From a virus, in the IMG/VR virus record IMGVR_UViG_3300034108_001117, positions 1 through 38,184 of that record: DNA of 38,184 nucleotides, one strand, 5' to 3'. Numbering within the stretch: position 1 is the first letter of the stretch; each line of letters begins with the position of its first letter. A program made the position numbers and the translations under genes. The notes below the pieces were generated by a model. It was not told the origin of the DNA. It was given only the letters and a program-made list of their open reading frames with translations, and searched no databases. Positions 21,875 to 29,108 of this stretch are shown here, piece by piece.

Positions 21875-22275
21875 GATGCGTCCCTCTTTAGTAGCCTTGC
21901 GAAAGCAAAGCGCGTTTTCATTTTTCGAATCTCCTGTTCCCCAAGAATCCAGCCGCGGGCAATTGCCTCTTGCTCGGCTGCGGCTGATTGGTCGGGAGGC
22001 ATCGAGCCCAAGTAGTTTACGAACGACTGATAACAACGAGCACAACAACCACGCGTACCGATCGAGCGACCGTTTACGATGGTGGGAGCGTTGCAATCGA
22101 TGAGATCGTCGGTGTTCGACTTGGGGTCTCTGTGTTTCATCGTGCAGAGTCCCGCCGCGACGCGTTCCTCGGCTCGTTTCTGTTCAGAGCGACTTCGTGT
22201 TCGACGCGAAAGAATCACAACCAAACCCTCTCGGGAATTCATGGGGGAATTAGATTCATGTAAGGAAAAACGCAT
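21871..22275 (-). CDS. First gene of the early operon, zinc-finger-like protein
   Basis: 134 residues from the ATG at 22275. Other starts are possible (22242, 22140), and none has a good ribosome site. The part from about residue 43 (LCTMKHRDPKSNTDDLIDCN, then GRSIGTRGCCARCYQSFVNY) has cysteines spaced like a small zinc module that often reads C..C ... TRG.C..CY. The C-terminus (EQEAIARGWILGEQEIRKMK) is helical. Probable DNA binding. It is nearest to the divergent control region and should be the first early - strand product. Confidence 0.5.
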   Translation of the reverse strand: MRFSLHESNSPMNSREGLVVILSRRTRSRSEQKRAEERVAAGLCTMKHRDPKSNTDDLIDCNAPTIVNGRSIGTRGCCARCYQSFVNYLGSMPPDQSAAAEQEAIARGWILGEQEIRKMKTRFAFARLLKRDAS

Positions 22276-22473
22276 CCATGCGAAAAGCTTCGTGCGTTCC
22301 TTCCGTGTCCATCCACCGGACGAGTAAGAATTTAGCCTCGGGATAGCTCTATTGCAATCCTATACAATGCGTATCGATACGAATTCCGTCTGTTATTGAT
22401 CTAAAACAAAGTCGTAAGTCTTTATTGGAATTAAACTTATGTACATCAAAAAAATCTTTGCTAATCTTTTGGA
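22276..22473. promoter_or_regulatory. Divergent control region with a 12-bp palindrome
   Basis: This gap separates the - strand early operon from the + strand gene at 22474 and is AT-rich on its right side. It contains the perfect palindrome CGTATCGATACG (22370-22381), next to TATACAAT (22361-22368), and runs such as AAAAAAATC. A protein binding the palindrome would overlap a promoter for either direction. I could not settle on a -35/-10 pair, so this is a location call rather than a defined promoter. Confidence 0.45.
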
Positions 22474-22806
22474 ATGGGAAACGAAAGCAATCCACAACGA
22501 GTTGATCTCAACTCCGTAAAGGCGTTAGCCGCAGTCGTTCGCGACGCATTGGCTGTAATGGACAAGACGATAGACACCGCAGAAAAGCTAGGTATTAAAG
22601 ACTTTTCCGTGCGACAGGTGCCTAAAGGAAGAAAGGCTGTTCAAGGTCTTTTGGAATTCAGCACTTTGTTGAGTGTTTCGGTAGTCGGATCACTGCTACC
22701 GAAACCAATAGAATCTGCTGACTATGGGCCGATGGCCGCTCCCGAAACTAAGCCACCCTACGAACAAGCAACGGGCAATAAGCCTCGGAAGAAACCGGAG
22801 TCATGA
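22474..22806 (+). CDS. Hypothetical protein facing the early operon
   Basis: 110 residues. The N-terminal helical part (LNSVKALAAVVRDALAVMDK, then TIDTAEKLGI) is followed by VRQVPKGRKAVQGLLEFSTL, a hydrophobic stretch (LLSVSVVGSLLP) and a disordered basic tail (PPYEQATGNKPRKKPES). No HTH is obvious, so I do not call it a repressor, although it stands where one would be expected. Its 3' end overlaps a small gene on the other strand. Confidence 0.5.
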   Translation: MGNESNPQRVDLNSVKALAAVVRDALAVMDKTIDTAEKLGIKDFSVRQVPKGRKAVQGLLEFSTLLSVSVVGSLLPKPIESADYGPMAAPETKPPYEQATGNKPRKKPES

Positions 22807-22942
22807 TCCATGTCTCGCCGGGATTCAGCTCTACTTCCTGCGCGATGTTTCGGCATTTCTTCGCCCTCTTTTTCGCAGCAACTAGACGAATGGTGTTGTC
22901 TCGAAGGATCCATAGATCGTAGCGTGGTTTTCCTGTTTTCAT
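22748..22942 (-). CDS. Hypothetical small basic protein
   Basis: 64 residues from the ATG at 22942, preceded by AGGA at good spacing; the frame is open upstream but without a ribosome site. MKTGKPRYDLWILRDNTIRL, then VAAKKRAKKCRNIAQEVELN and PGETWIMTPVS look like a real compact protein, with W and acidic/basic alternation. It overlaps the 3' end of the + strand gene at 22474 by 59 nt (convergent). I see no gene in 22943-23060. Confidence 0.4.
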   Translation of the reverse strand: MKTGKPRYDLWILRDNTIRLVAAKKRAKKCRNIAQEVELNPGETWIMTPVSSEAYCPLLVRRVA

Positions 22943-23060
22943 TGGTTTTCCTGCGTGAGAAAAATCGCAACGGCTCATCCCTTCCGCCTGGTTGCGTGAT
23001 TGATAAAACATTTCCTTTGTGTGTTGGTAGTTTCGCTCGGTTCCGTGACACGTTAGGTCT

Positions 23061-23774
23061 GTGAGAATTAAACAAATGTTTCTGAATACGTTGATTGTTC
23101 TGGTGTTGACCATTGAAGTGCCTCAAGCGTCGATTGATACCTTCTATGAGGCGGGTTTAGCGGCTGCGGAAAAAGCAAAAGACAACGCGAAAAACGAGAT
23201 CAAGAAAGAGCAAGAGAAGATCACCGCGCTGGGTCGCGTCTTTGCTGATCCATCGACGGAGAAAATAGAATACATCACTGATCCAAAGGGGAAGCCTGCT
23301 GTTAAAGCACCCAACCGAGGCATTGCGGAAAAAGAGAAAACGAGCATCCGGAAACGAATCAAGGAACTCGAAGCAAAGATTGAAGCGATGCCGAATTGGT
23401 CGTCACTGGTTGAAAAGCCGATTGTTGATACTCAACGCGGCGATCTTGGGTACTTTCATCTACGGCAAGGTGATGTTGGCAGTTTAGGATCAAACATTCC
23501 TACCGGTGCCGTTGCTGGTTCTAGGGCGGCTTACCAACTGATGCTGGACATTGAACGGCAGAACATGCGAGTTGCCTTTCGACCAGTTATCAACGATTGG
23601 GTTTTGCACATCGATGGCAACGGCCAAGATATGGCTAGCGACAAGCTCGCTATAATCACAGGCAAAGCCCAAGGGCATATCAACATTCGAATCCTTCCAG
23701 AAGAGGAAGCAGCGAAGATTCTAAAGCAATGCGAAGAGAAAGCGGCAAAGCTCAACGCATCCAAGAAACAATAG
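23061..23774 (+). CDS. Exported coiled-coil protein, possible lysogenic-conversion factor
   Basis: 237 residues from a GTG that gives a positive n-region (MRIKQ). The alternative is the ATG at 23076. Residues 6-24 (MFLNTLIVLVLTIEVPQASI) form a cleavable-looking signal peptide, then a long charged helix (KAKDNAKNEIKKEQEKIT) and a second one (KRIKELEAKIEAMP), then a globular part (GYFHLRQGDVGSLG, AGSRAAYQLMLDIERQ, DWVLHIDGNGQDMA). Placed beside the integrase, it may be expressed from the prophage and act in the envelope, for example in exclusion. Family not recognised. Confidence 0.55.
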   Translation: MRIKQMFLNTLIVLVLTIEVPQASIDTFYEAGLAAAEKAKDNAKNEIKKEQEKITALGRVFADPSTEKIEYITDPKGKPAVKAPNRGIAEKEKTSIRKRIKELEAKIEAMPNWSSLVEKPIVDTQRGDLGYFHLRQGDVGSLGSNIPTGAVAGSRAAYQLMLDIERQNMRVAFRPVINDWVLHIDGNGQDMASDKLAIITGKAQGHINIRILPEEEAAKILKQCEEKAAKLNASKKQ

Positions 23775-23830
23775 AAACAACACGTTGAGCCCGAGTGAAA
23801 CCGCCGTAATCTTCCAAAAGTGTTCGTGGT

Positions 23831-25000
23831 TCATCCTAGCCTTTTTGCTGTGTTGATCGCCAATTCTCGGCTTGCTTCGGCGTAGATCTGCGTCGTGGTT
23901 ATCTGCGAGTGGCCAAGGATCGCACTTGCTGCCTCCAATCCGATGACTCGCCGCACGTTCGTGGCTGCTGCGTGTCGTAGTTGGTTGGGTGACCAGCGGG
24001 GGATGTTGTTCTCCTCGCAGACGCGAGCGATAGCACGTCCATAGCTGTGGGTGTTGTAGTGGTCGCTGATTTGTCTCGAGGTCTTGGGTGTGTGATTGCT
24101 TTTTCCGATTCCATTCCCGCAACTCTTAGGAACGATTCGCGGTCGCCTTTGGTGGAAAGCCTCGATAGGCGAAAAGCAATAGGCGCACGGGTCGCGATCC
24201 AAATAGGGCGTCAGGATCGCTTGGGCTTTCGGCCCGATGTAGAGAATGCGTTCGGTGCCTCGCCATGCGGTTTTGTGTGCATCGAGCTTGATCTCCCAAA
24301 CGTCTCCGACCGATCGATCGACCATGCAAGGCTGAATGTCACACACTTCACCAGGGCGACATCCGACGAGCGATTGGAAGCGGATCATATCGGCTAGCAC
24401 TGGTGGAAGTCGTTCGATTGTCTGTTGGACGGTGGCTGGGTCGACTGGCTTGATCTTCTCAGGCTCGCGAGCTGTGGTTCGTCCGCGTTTGAGTGGTGCG
24501 AGATCGGCTAAGGCTTGGTGAATCGATGGGGGCAACATGCCTTCGCCAGACGCCCATCTGAACATGCGGCGTATACACTTCACGATGGTGTTGACATAGG
24601 TCCGCGTCGGAATGTTTTCGCGTTTGCGTTCGTCGAAGTATTTGCCATCGACTATGGATTGACGAACGGCCTTTAGATGATGCGGCGCGAAGTCTTTGGC
24701 TAGTGTGTCTCCGTACAGCTCGACGAGTGGGCGTATGGCTACCTTGATGCGGTTCGATTCTTTGTCTTGGTAGTAGCCAAGGCAGTGCTCGAAGTAGGTT
24801 GTACACAAAGCGGCAACGGTGATGCTATCGACTGGCAACCGAAACACGTCTTTGTGTCCGCATGCAAGATACTCACCAACGAGGCGTCGGTATTCGGCTT
24901 CAGATTCATCGCTTCCCCATTTTCCTAGGTAGTGATGTTTGCGATTGATGACTACGAACGCTTGGCCGGTTTTGTGTCGTCTGAGAGAAGGGGTTCGCAT
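23831..25000 (-). CDS. int: Tyrosine-type integrase
   Basis: 389 residues. An N-terminal part (about 1-60, KTGQAFVVINRKHHYLGKWG) and a core-binding helical domain precede the catalytic domain. Catalytic positions seen: R215 (GCRPGE), K243 region, R342 in NQLRHAAAT, H364 (LGHSQ) and the nucleophile Y373 (TTTQIYAE). The usual first histidine of HxxR is Asn339 here, which some family members tolerate. The long layout and motifs resemble planctomycete phage integrases. It faces the attP 100 bp upstream of its start, and the pair inserts the phage at a tRNA gene. Confidence 0.9.
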   Translation of the reverse strand: MRTPSLRRHKTGQAFVVINRKHHYLGKWGSDESEAEYRRLVGEYLACGHKDVFRLPVDSITVAALCTTYFEHCLGYYQDKESNRIKVAIRPLVELYGDTLAKDFAPHHLKAVRQSIVDGKYFDERKRENIPTRTYVNTIVKCIRRMFRWASGEGMLPPSIHQALADLAPLKRGRTTAREPEKIKPVDPATVQQTIERLPPVLADMIRFQSLVGCRPGEVCDIQPCMVDRSVGDVWEIKLDAHKTAWRGTERILYIGPKAQAILTPYLDRDPCAYCFSPIEAFHQRRPRIVPKSCGNGIGKSNHTPKTSRQISDHYNTHSYGRAIARVCEENNIPRWSPNQLRHAAATNVRRVIGLEAASAILGHSQITTTQIYAEASRELAINTAKRLG

Positions 25001-25099
25001 GGGTCGAGACCTCGAAAAAGGGTAAACTACCTATTTTCCAAAATCTCGGGGCTAACCCGGTATCGTGACTTTATCAACGATTTTATTGGTATTTAACAG

Positions 25100-25142
25100 T
25101 AGCGATGATTGGACTCGAACCAACGACCCACGGCTTATGAAA
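25100..25142. other. attP core: 3' half of a tRNA-Met(CAT)
   Basis: The - strand reads TTCATAAGCCGTGGGTCG, then the T-arm GTTGGTTCGAGTCCAAT, then CATCGCTA: anticodon loop with CAT, variable region, T arm and 3' acceptor strand of a methionine tRNA. The 5' half is absent, so no functional tRNA is encoded. Integration would replace the identical half of the host gene and restore it. It lies upstream of the integrase start, the usual attP position. The flanks (25001-25099 and 25143-25280) hold CGAAAAAGG twice (about 25012 and 25268), possible arm sites. No gene is seen in 25001-25312. Confidence 0.8.
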
Positions 25143-25280
25143 CAAGCCACGGTGCATTGTCGATTGTGTTTCGCCCTGTAAATTCGTTGGTGAAGTCACG
25201 TTTTTGGTCAAAGGTTTGTAAGTTGCACAGTATTGCAAATCCCTGGGAAATCGCAACCTAGTCAAGACGAAAAAGGTCAA

Positions 25281-25308
25281 TTACCCTCCAGGTAATCAAA
25301 CATGGAGG
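25281..25308 (+). promoter_or_regulatory. Alternative hairpins around the ribosome site of the first late gene
   Basis: CCTCCA (25285-25290) can pair with TGGAGG (25303-25308), which is the Shine-Dalgarno for the ATG at 25313. The same region has TTACC (25281-25285) / GGTAA (25291-25295), an exclusive alternative stem that would free it. The arms are short, so this is a weak prediction of translational control. Confidence 0.35.
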
Positions 25309-25312
25309 TGTT

Positions 25313-25729
25313 ATGGCTAATGCTCTTTTGCTATTGGTCTTGGTTGGGATCGGATCGCCCTTCTCGCAGCCTGTTTGCGAGTCTGTGGATCTCATCGAAC
25401 TAAACCACAAATACGATCCCAAAGGACAGCATACGTTCTCACAGGTGATCTTCTACGAGCGATTGCCTCACAATGGACTGTACCGCGTGCGTGATTGGGT
25501 GTTGGTCGACGATCGCGAATCTATTTGTGCGATTCCAGTAAATCGAAACGGCCTATACCACTCTTCCTTCATTAAGGAAGGCGTCTTCTACCGGATACGC
25601 TCGCCGTTATTCCGAGAGTCTTGGACACACTACGACCCAGAGATCGAGGACGGTCGTATCTATCCAAAGCACACTAGGCGACTACTACGGAGGCGTGAGC
25701 ATGTACCGACGAGCGAAGGCAAAGAGTAG
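25313..25729 (+). CDS. Exported hypothetical protein
   Basis: 138 residues with a strong GGAGG ribosome site. MANALLLLVLVGIGSPFSQP looks like a signal peptide with cleavage near residue 19-24. The mature part (VDLIELNHKYDPKGQHTFSQ, then VIFYERLPHNGLYRVRDWVL) is a compact alpha/beta domain with many aromatic and charged residues. I recall similar proteins with ELNH.YD..g...FdQvIF in planctomycetes and their phages, function unknown. It overlaps the following nuclease gene by 29 nt. Confidence 0.6.
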   Translation: MANALLLLVLVGIGSPFSQPVCESVDLIELNHKYDPKGQHTFSQVIFYERLPHNGLYRVRDWVLVDDRESICAIPVNRNGLYHSSFIKEGVFYRIRSPLFRESWTHYDPEIEDGRIYPKHTRRLLRRREHVPTSEGKE

Positions 25730-26141
25730 CTATCGACGCAAGCCAGGCGAGATGAACAAGACAGAGCTGGCATACTCCGAACACCTTGACGACTTAGTGG
25801 CACGCGGTGAGATCCTCGGTTATCTGTTCGAACCGATCAAGCTAAGGCTAGCACCACTAACCTATCTGACTCCTGACTTCCTAGTCGTATCGCTCGACGG
25901 AACGCTCGATTTTCACGAGGTCAAAGCGTGCATGTCTGATGGTCGTTTTCTTTGCGAGGATGATGCGAAGGTAAAGATCAAAGTCGCTGCGGAAATGTAC
26001 CCCATGTTCGGCTTTGTGTTGTGCGGCAAGCTGTCGAAGAAGACTGGCGGAGGGTGGAGGTTCGAGCAGGTCGGCACGACCCCAAGCCTACCACCCCACG
26101 ACCGGGGGGCGTCGGATTCTGCCATAGTGGCAGGTGCGTAG
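25701..26141 (+). CDS. Phage PDDEXK nuclease, DUF1064-like
   Basis: 146 residues from the ATG at 25701 with GGAGG seven bases before it (the GTG at 25695 is too close to the site). MNKTELAYSEHLDDLVARGE, then FEPIKLRLAPLTYLTPDFLV, DFHEVKACM and KVKIKVAAEMYPMFGFVLCG match DUF1064-type phage nucleases: E..Y...L......I..y.fEpi.l.La....Y.PDFlv ... f.EvKg, with PD and E-x-K as metal site. A role in branched-DNA processing before packaging is likely. The last 20 residues, GTTPSLPPHDRGASDSAIVA and so on, are less conserved-looking. Confidence 0.75.
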   Translation: MYRRAKAKSSYRRKPGEMNKTELAYSEHLDDLVARGEILGYLFEPIKLRLAPLTYLTPDFLVVSLDGTLDFHEVKACMSDGRFLCEDDAKVKIKVAAEMYPMFGFVLCGKLSKKTGGGWRFEQVGTTPSLPPHDRGASDSAIVAGA

Positions 26142-26240
26142 ACCGCTTGCAGCACGTGCGCATTTTTGGCGCTGTTTTCGACCCCACGTCCTTCGGGCTG
26201 GGAAAGTTTTACACTCGCAACACGGGTGATAGGATTCGTC

Positions 26241-27005
26241 ATGGTCGAGCGAAAAGCTAAGAAACGAGGCTCAAAGCCTGGTCAAAAGCAACTAACTTGC
26301 GCTCAGCGAGTCCAGATCATTATCGAAAGAGCGAACGGCCAAAGCTGTATCAACCTCGGGAAGAAGTACCAAGTGACACGCCAACAAATTTGGAACATCT
26401 GCAAGGCTGCTGCAAGTTTGTGTCTATTGCTGTTCGTCGCTGGATGCGAGGAGCAACAATATCGACTACTCCAAAAGCCGAAGCCAGAATCGCCACCGAT
26501 CAACCCACCGTTACAGGTTCGTCAAACCAATTGGTTAGGCGGTCCCGCAGGTCGCGAGGGTTCATGCGCTCACGCGTCTCTCGTTTCGATGCTTCATTGG
26601 CAAAATCAGTTCAAACTAGCCTCCATATGGAAGCAAAAGTATGGTGGCGGCGAGTACGCTTCGCGCATTCGACAGCGACTTGATAGCGAAAACGTGCCCT
26701 ACGCGTTCACTGAAAACGCCAATCTAGCCCTACTCGACTACGCTCACAGCACAAGACGCGGTGCCATCTTGTGGTGGAAGCCCTCGCATTGCTGCACTTT
26801 CCTTGGTTGGGTGCAAGGTTCGGACGGAAAAACATACGCAGCGATCCTCGACAATAACAGCGTTTCCAAGTTCGAGTACACAGAGAAGTCCCAGTTCCAT
26901 CGATTGTGGGCGTCTTACGGTGGTTTCGCGCTGACTGTGTTGGGTGATCCACCTTCACCACCGATCTATCAAGCCTACGAATCAATAACCCTTCCGAGTC
27001 TCTAA
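26241..27005 (+). CDS. HTH-like N-terminus fused to a lipoprotein with papain/C39-like domain
   Basis: 254 residues from the ATG at 26241. Residues 18-55 (LTCAQRVQIIIERANGQSCI, LGKKYQVTRQQIWNIC) form a helix-turn-helix of resolvase/transposase type. Immediately after comes SLCLLLFVAGC, a lipobox with C69, and then a papain-like domain: GREGSC109AHASLVSML, H183 in PSHCCTFLGW and D204 in AAILDNN. Reading from a GTG at 26373 (V45), with GGGAAG upstream, would instead give MTRQQIWNICKAAASLCLLL and a normal lipoprotein signal. So the locus may make two products. A lysis or envelope role of the peptidase-like part is a guess; I recall this GREGSC.HAS domain from planctomycete genomes. Confidence 0.6.
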   Translation: MVERKAKKRGSKPGQKQLTCAQRVQIIIERANGQSCINLGKKYQVTRQQIWNICKAAASLCLLLFVAGCEEQQYRLLQKPKPESPPINPPLQVRQTNWLGGPAGREGSCAHASLVSMLHWQNQFKLASIWKQKYGGGEYASRIRQRLDSENVPYAFTENANLALLDYAHSTRRGAILWWKPSHCCTFLGWVQGSDGKTYAAILDNNSVSKFEYTEKSQFHRLWASYGGFALTVLGDPPSPPIYQAYESITLPSL

Positions 27006-27007
27006 CC

Positions 27008-27895
27008 ATGTCGACCCAAACCACAAAAGTAACGCTTGCCCTTGCGAGTATCGTTGCACTTTGTTTCTTTCACGCGCTAAGCGTAGCGACCGTGAACCGC
27101 GTTATTGTTCCGTCAATCGAAGAAGCCTTCGGAATCGAGCCCGAGCGACAACCGCAGGCAGGCGGCCTCAACTTCGACAACGCACGGAACGCGATAGGGG
27201 TCACCAACACACTACCCGTCAACTCCTCCGCACTCAACGAGCCCAAGCGACAAACCGGACCGGTGCCATACTGCCCGCCATGTGACGCAAACCCGCCGAC
27301 ACAACAACCCCGCGCACCGATCCCACCTCCTGCCGCAGCACCCACCAGCGGCAAGTACAACGTAAGTGTTTTCGTTCTCCATAACGACCCAGCATCGAAG
27401 ACCGTCCTAAGTTGGTTCGACGATCCATCGCTGACCAAGTTCAAAACCTCCACGAATTACCACGTTTACACCCGCGACAACCCGCTTTACCTGGGAAGAT
27501 TCGCTTCAACCGTACCCGTCTCCAGCTTTCCCGCAGTGCTATACACCGACCCAAGCGGCGGCTACATCTACAGCTTCGACAAATCGAGCGTCCCAAGCAG
27601 CCTCGCTTCGATGAAAACCGACATACAATCAGCCTACAACACCCATAAACAAGTCGCTGCACAGGTGCAAAACACCGTCGAAAGTGCCACAAACGCCGAT
27701 TGTCCAGACGGTTTTTGCCCACCACAGAGCACTCCCGGTGGGTTTTTAGATCGCTTTCGACCTAAACCAGACACGAATCCCATCGAAGGGATACTCCGAA
27801 CCATCACACGACCAGGCGAGACGCTTCTCCAATACGCGTTTATCGGACTTCTCGTGTTCGTAATCGTCCTATTGTTGAAACGCAGAGGTGCCTAA
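27008..27895 (+). CDS. Membrane-anchored protein with thioredoxin-like domain
   Basis: 295 residues. An N-terminal membrane or signal segment (9-28), a proline-rich linker holding YCPPC (about 88-92), a thioredoxin-like domain (about 117-210) with strand VSVFVLHNDP, the helix SKTVLSWFDDP and a cis-proline type SFPAVLYTDPSGG, and a C-terminal membrane helix (about 273-291) with a basic end. The domain lacks a CxxC at the usual place, so redox activity is uncertain. Flanked by other exported proteins. Known pathway unclear; I infer an envelope-located role. Confidence 0.6.
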   Translation: MSTQTTKVTLALASIVALCFFHALSVATVNRVIVPSIEEAFGIEPERQPQAGGLNFDNARNAIGVTNTLPVNSSALNEPKRQTGPVPYCPPCDANPPTQQPRAPIPPPAAAPTSGKYNVSVFVLHNDPASKTVLSWFDDPSLTKFKTSTNYHVYTRDNPLYLGRFASTVPVSSFPAVLYTDPSGGYIYSFDKSSVPSSLASMKTDIQSAYNTHKQVAAQVQNTVESATNADCPDGFCPPQSTPGGFLDRFRPKPDTNPIEGILRTITRPGETLLQYAFIGLLVFVIVLLLKRRGA

Positions 27896-28153
27896 GTGCT
27901 CACGACCGTAATCATTGCCGCAATCATCGGCCTAGTTGCTTTCATGTTGATCCCGTCCAAGAAATCGAACGGAGTATCGCAATCGTCGCCGATCGAATCG
28001 CAGGTCGCCGCGATGTTCTCCTCGCCGTCGAGTAACACAGTCGACCTCAACGAAAAACTGTCGATGGTCGATTCGCTAGTCCGCGAAAAGCACCTAGCAA
28101 AACGCAAACGCGAAGCCCTAGAAGAATTCAAATCACTCCTCGAAGATGATTAA
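27896..28153 (+). CDS. Small single-pass membrane protein
   Basis: 85 residues from a GTG immediately after the previous stop. MLTTVIIAAIIGLVAFMLIP is one membrane helix, then KKS and a polar stretch, then a charged helix (MVDSLVREKHLAKRKREALE). It overlaps the HNH gene by 8 nt. A holin-like or spanin-like role is possible but unsupported; the cytoplasmic helix argues for protein-protein contact. Confidence 0.5.
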   Translation: MLTTVIIAAIIGLVAFMLIPSKKSNGVSQSSPIESQVAAMFSSPSSNTVDLNEKLSMVDSLVREKHLAKRKREALEEFKSLLEDD

Positions 28154-28421
28154 GCGAGCGAAACGACTCGGCAGCACGGCACCGCAGCGAGGCAACTCCA
28201 CACAGCGAGGCTATGACCGCCGATGGAGGAACGCACGCCGCGATTTTCTCCGAGCTCATCCGCAATGTGCGGAGTGCATCAAGGAAGAACGATACATCGC
28301 CGCGACGGTAGTCGACCACATCACACCGCACCGGGGCAATCAGTTGTTATTCTGGGACGTTAGCAACTGGCAACCACTTTGCAAACCATGCCACGACCTA
28401 AAGACACTCAGCGGCAGATAA
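28146..28421 (+). CDS. HNH endonuclease of the packaging module
   Basis: 91 residues. C41-x-x-C44, the VVDHITPHRG strand with D57-H58, N74 in SNWQPLC79, and C82-H83 in KPCHDLK form the complete HNH motif with its zinc ribbon. Such nucleases next to terminase genes are needed for efficient genome cleavage during packaging in HK97-like phages. Small, typical length. Overlaps both neighbours. Confidence 0.9.
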   Translation: MIKRAKRLGSTAPQRGNSTQRGYDRRWRNARRDFLRAHPQCAECIKEERYIAATVVDHITPHRGNQLLFWDVSNWQPLCKPCHDLKTLSGR

Positions 28422-28867
28422 AGACCTCGAAGAAGTCCGTACCCATCAGCGAAGTTCCCTCGCCAGACGACTACGGACTCTGCGAACACGGAAAAAAATA
28501 CTGGGAAACCCACGCACCGCAGCTTGTCGAAGCGAACATCCTCACACCATTACACGTCGAAACATTCGCAGACCTTTGCCGATGCTACGGCGAGTACCGC
28601 AGACTTAGCGATTGGATCGCAGAAGACCCCAATCGAGCTATGTTCATCACCGATAAAGGCTACGCGATGGAGTCACCACAGCTCCGCATGAGAGACCGAG
28701 CGTTCGCAAACGTTCAAAAGCTCTGGCCCAAGTTCGGATTACACCCATTGTCACTAGCTCAAATGCGAAAACATGGCGGCATCTCCACGAGAAAAGCGTC
28801 GACGATCGCCGATTTCGCGCGGGGGAAATACCAATCGAGCACCGATAACGGTCACGATTCGGAATAA
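28388..28867 (+). CDS. terS: Terminase small subunit, P27 family
   Basis: 159 residues from the ATG at 28388 (MPRPKDTQRQI); the frame also has an upstream TTG. Helical throughout: GKKYWETHAPQLVEANILTP, then VETFADLCRCYGEYRRLSDW, and the C-terminal RDRAFANVQKLWPKFGLHPL. This is the layout of P27-type small terminases (l.....w......L...g.l...d...l...c..y...). It recognises phage DNA and brings it to the large subunit. It overlaps the HNH gene by 34 nt. Confidence 0.8.
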   Translation: MPRPKDTQRQIKTSKKSVPISEVPSPDDYGLCEHGKKYWETHAPQLVEANILTPLHVETFADLCRCYGEYRRLSDWIAEDPNRAMFITDKGYAMESPQLRMRDRAFANVQKLWPKFGLHPLSLAQMRKHGGISTRKASTIADFARGKYQSSTDNGHDSE

Positions 28868-29108
28868 ACGATACAGAATAGAGTTCGCCCAACTCGAGGA
28901 TTGTCGCGGTTCCTGCGATCCACTCACCCAAACAGCCAAAACGATCTGGATAGATTCGCGGCTAACAGGTGAGGAACTCGTAGAGGTCGCAATTCACGAA
29001 GCGATACACGCGGCATGCTGGGATCTCGACGAGACCGCAGTCATGGAATCGGCCCGCGACATCGCACGAATGTTGACACGGTTGGGACTACTCAAAAATG
29101 AAGATTGA
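28773..29108 (+). CDS. Small HExxH metalloprotease-like protein
   Basis: 111 residues. EELVEVAIHEAIHAACWDLD holds H75-E76-x-x-H79, with D86/E87 as possible third ligand. The N-terminal half has IEFAQLEDCRGSCDP. Short HExxH proteins at terminase genes occur in planctomycete and other phages, and their role is unknown. Its first 95 nt overlap the small terminase, so the exact start is uncertain; a later start would keep the motif. Confidence 0.6.
   Translation: MAASPREKRRRSPISRGGNTNRAPITVTIRNKRYRIEFAQLEDCRGSCDPLTQTAKTIWIDSRLTGEELVEVAIHEAIHAACWDLDETAVMESARDIARMLTRLGLLKNED

Noticed and set aside
22758-23126. Second overlapping - strand gene near 23 kb
   Set aside because: It is Arg, His and Ser-rich and out of phase with the better frame that has an AGGA site before 22942.
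25083-25160. Complete tRNA gene on the - strand
   Set aside because: Only the anticodon loop to the 3' end is present. The sequence upstream does not pair as D-arm, 5' acceptor or 5' anticodon strand, so it is an attP core.
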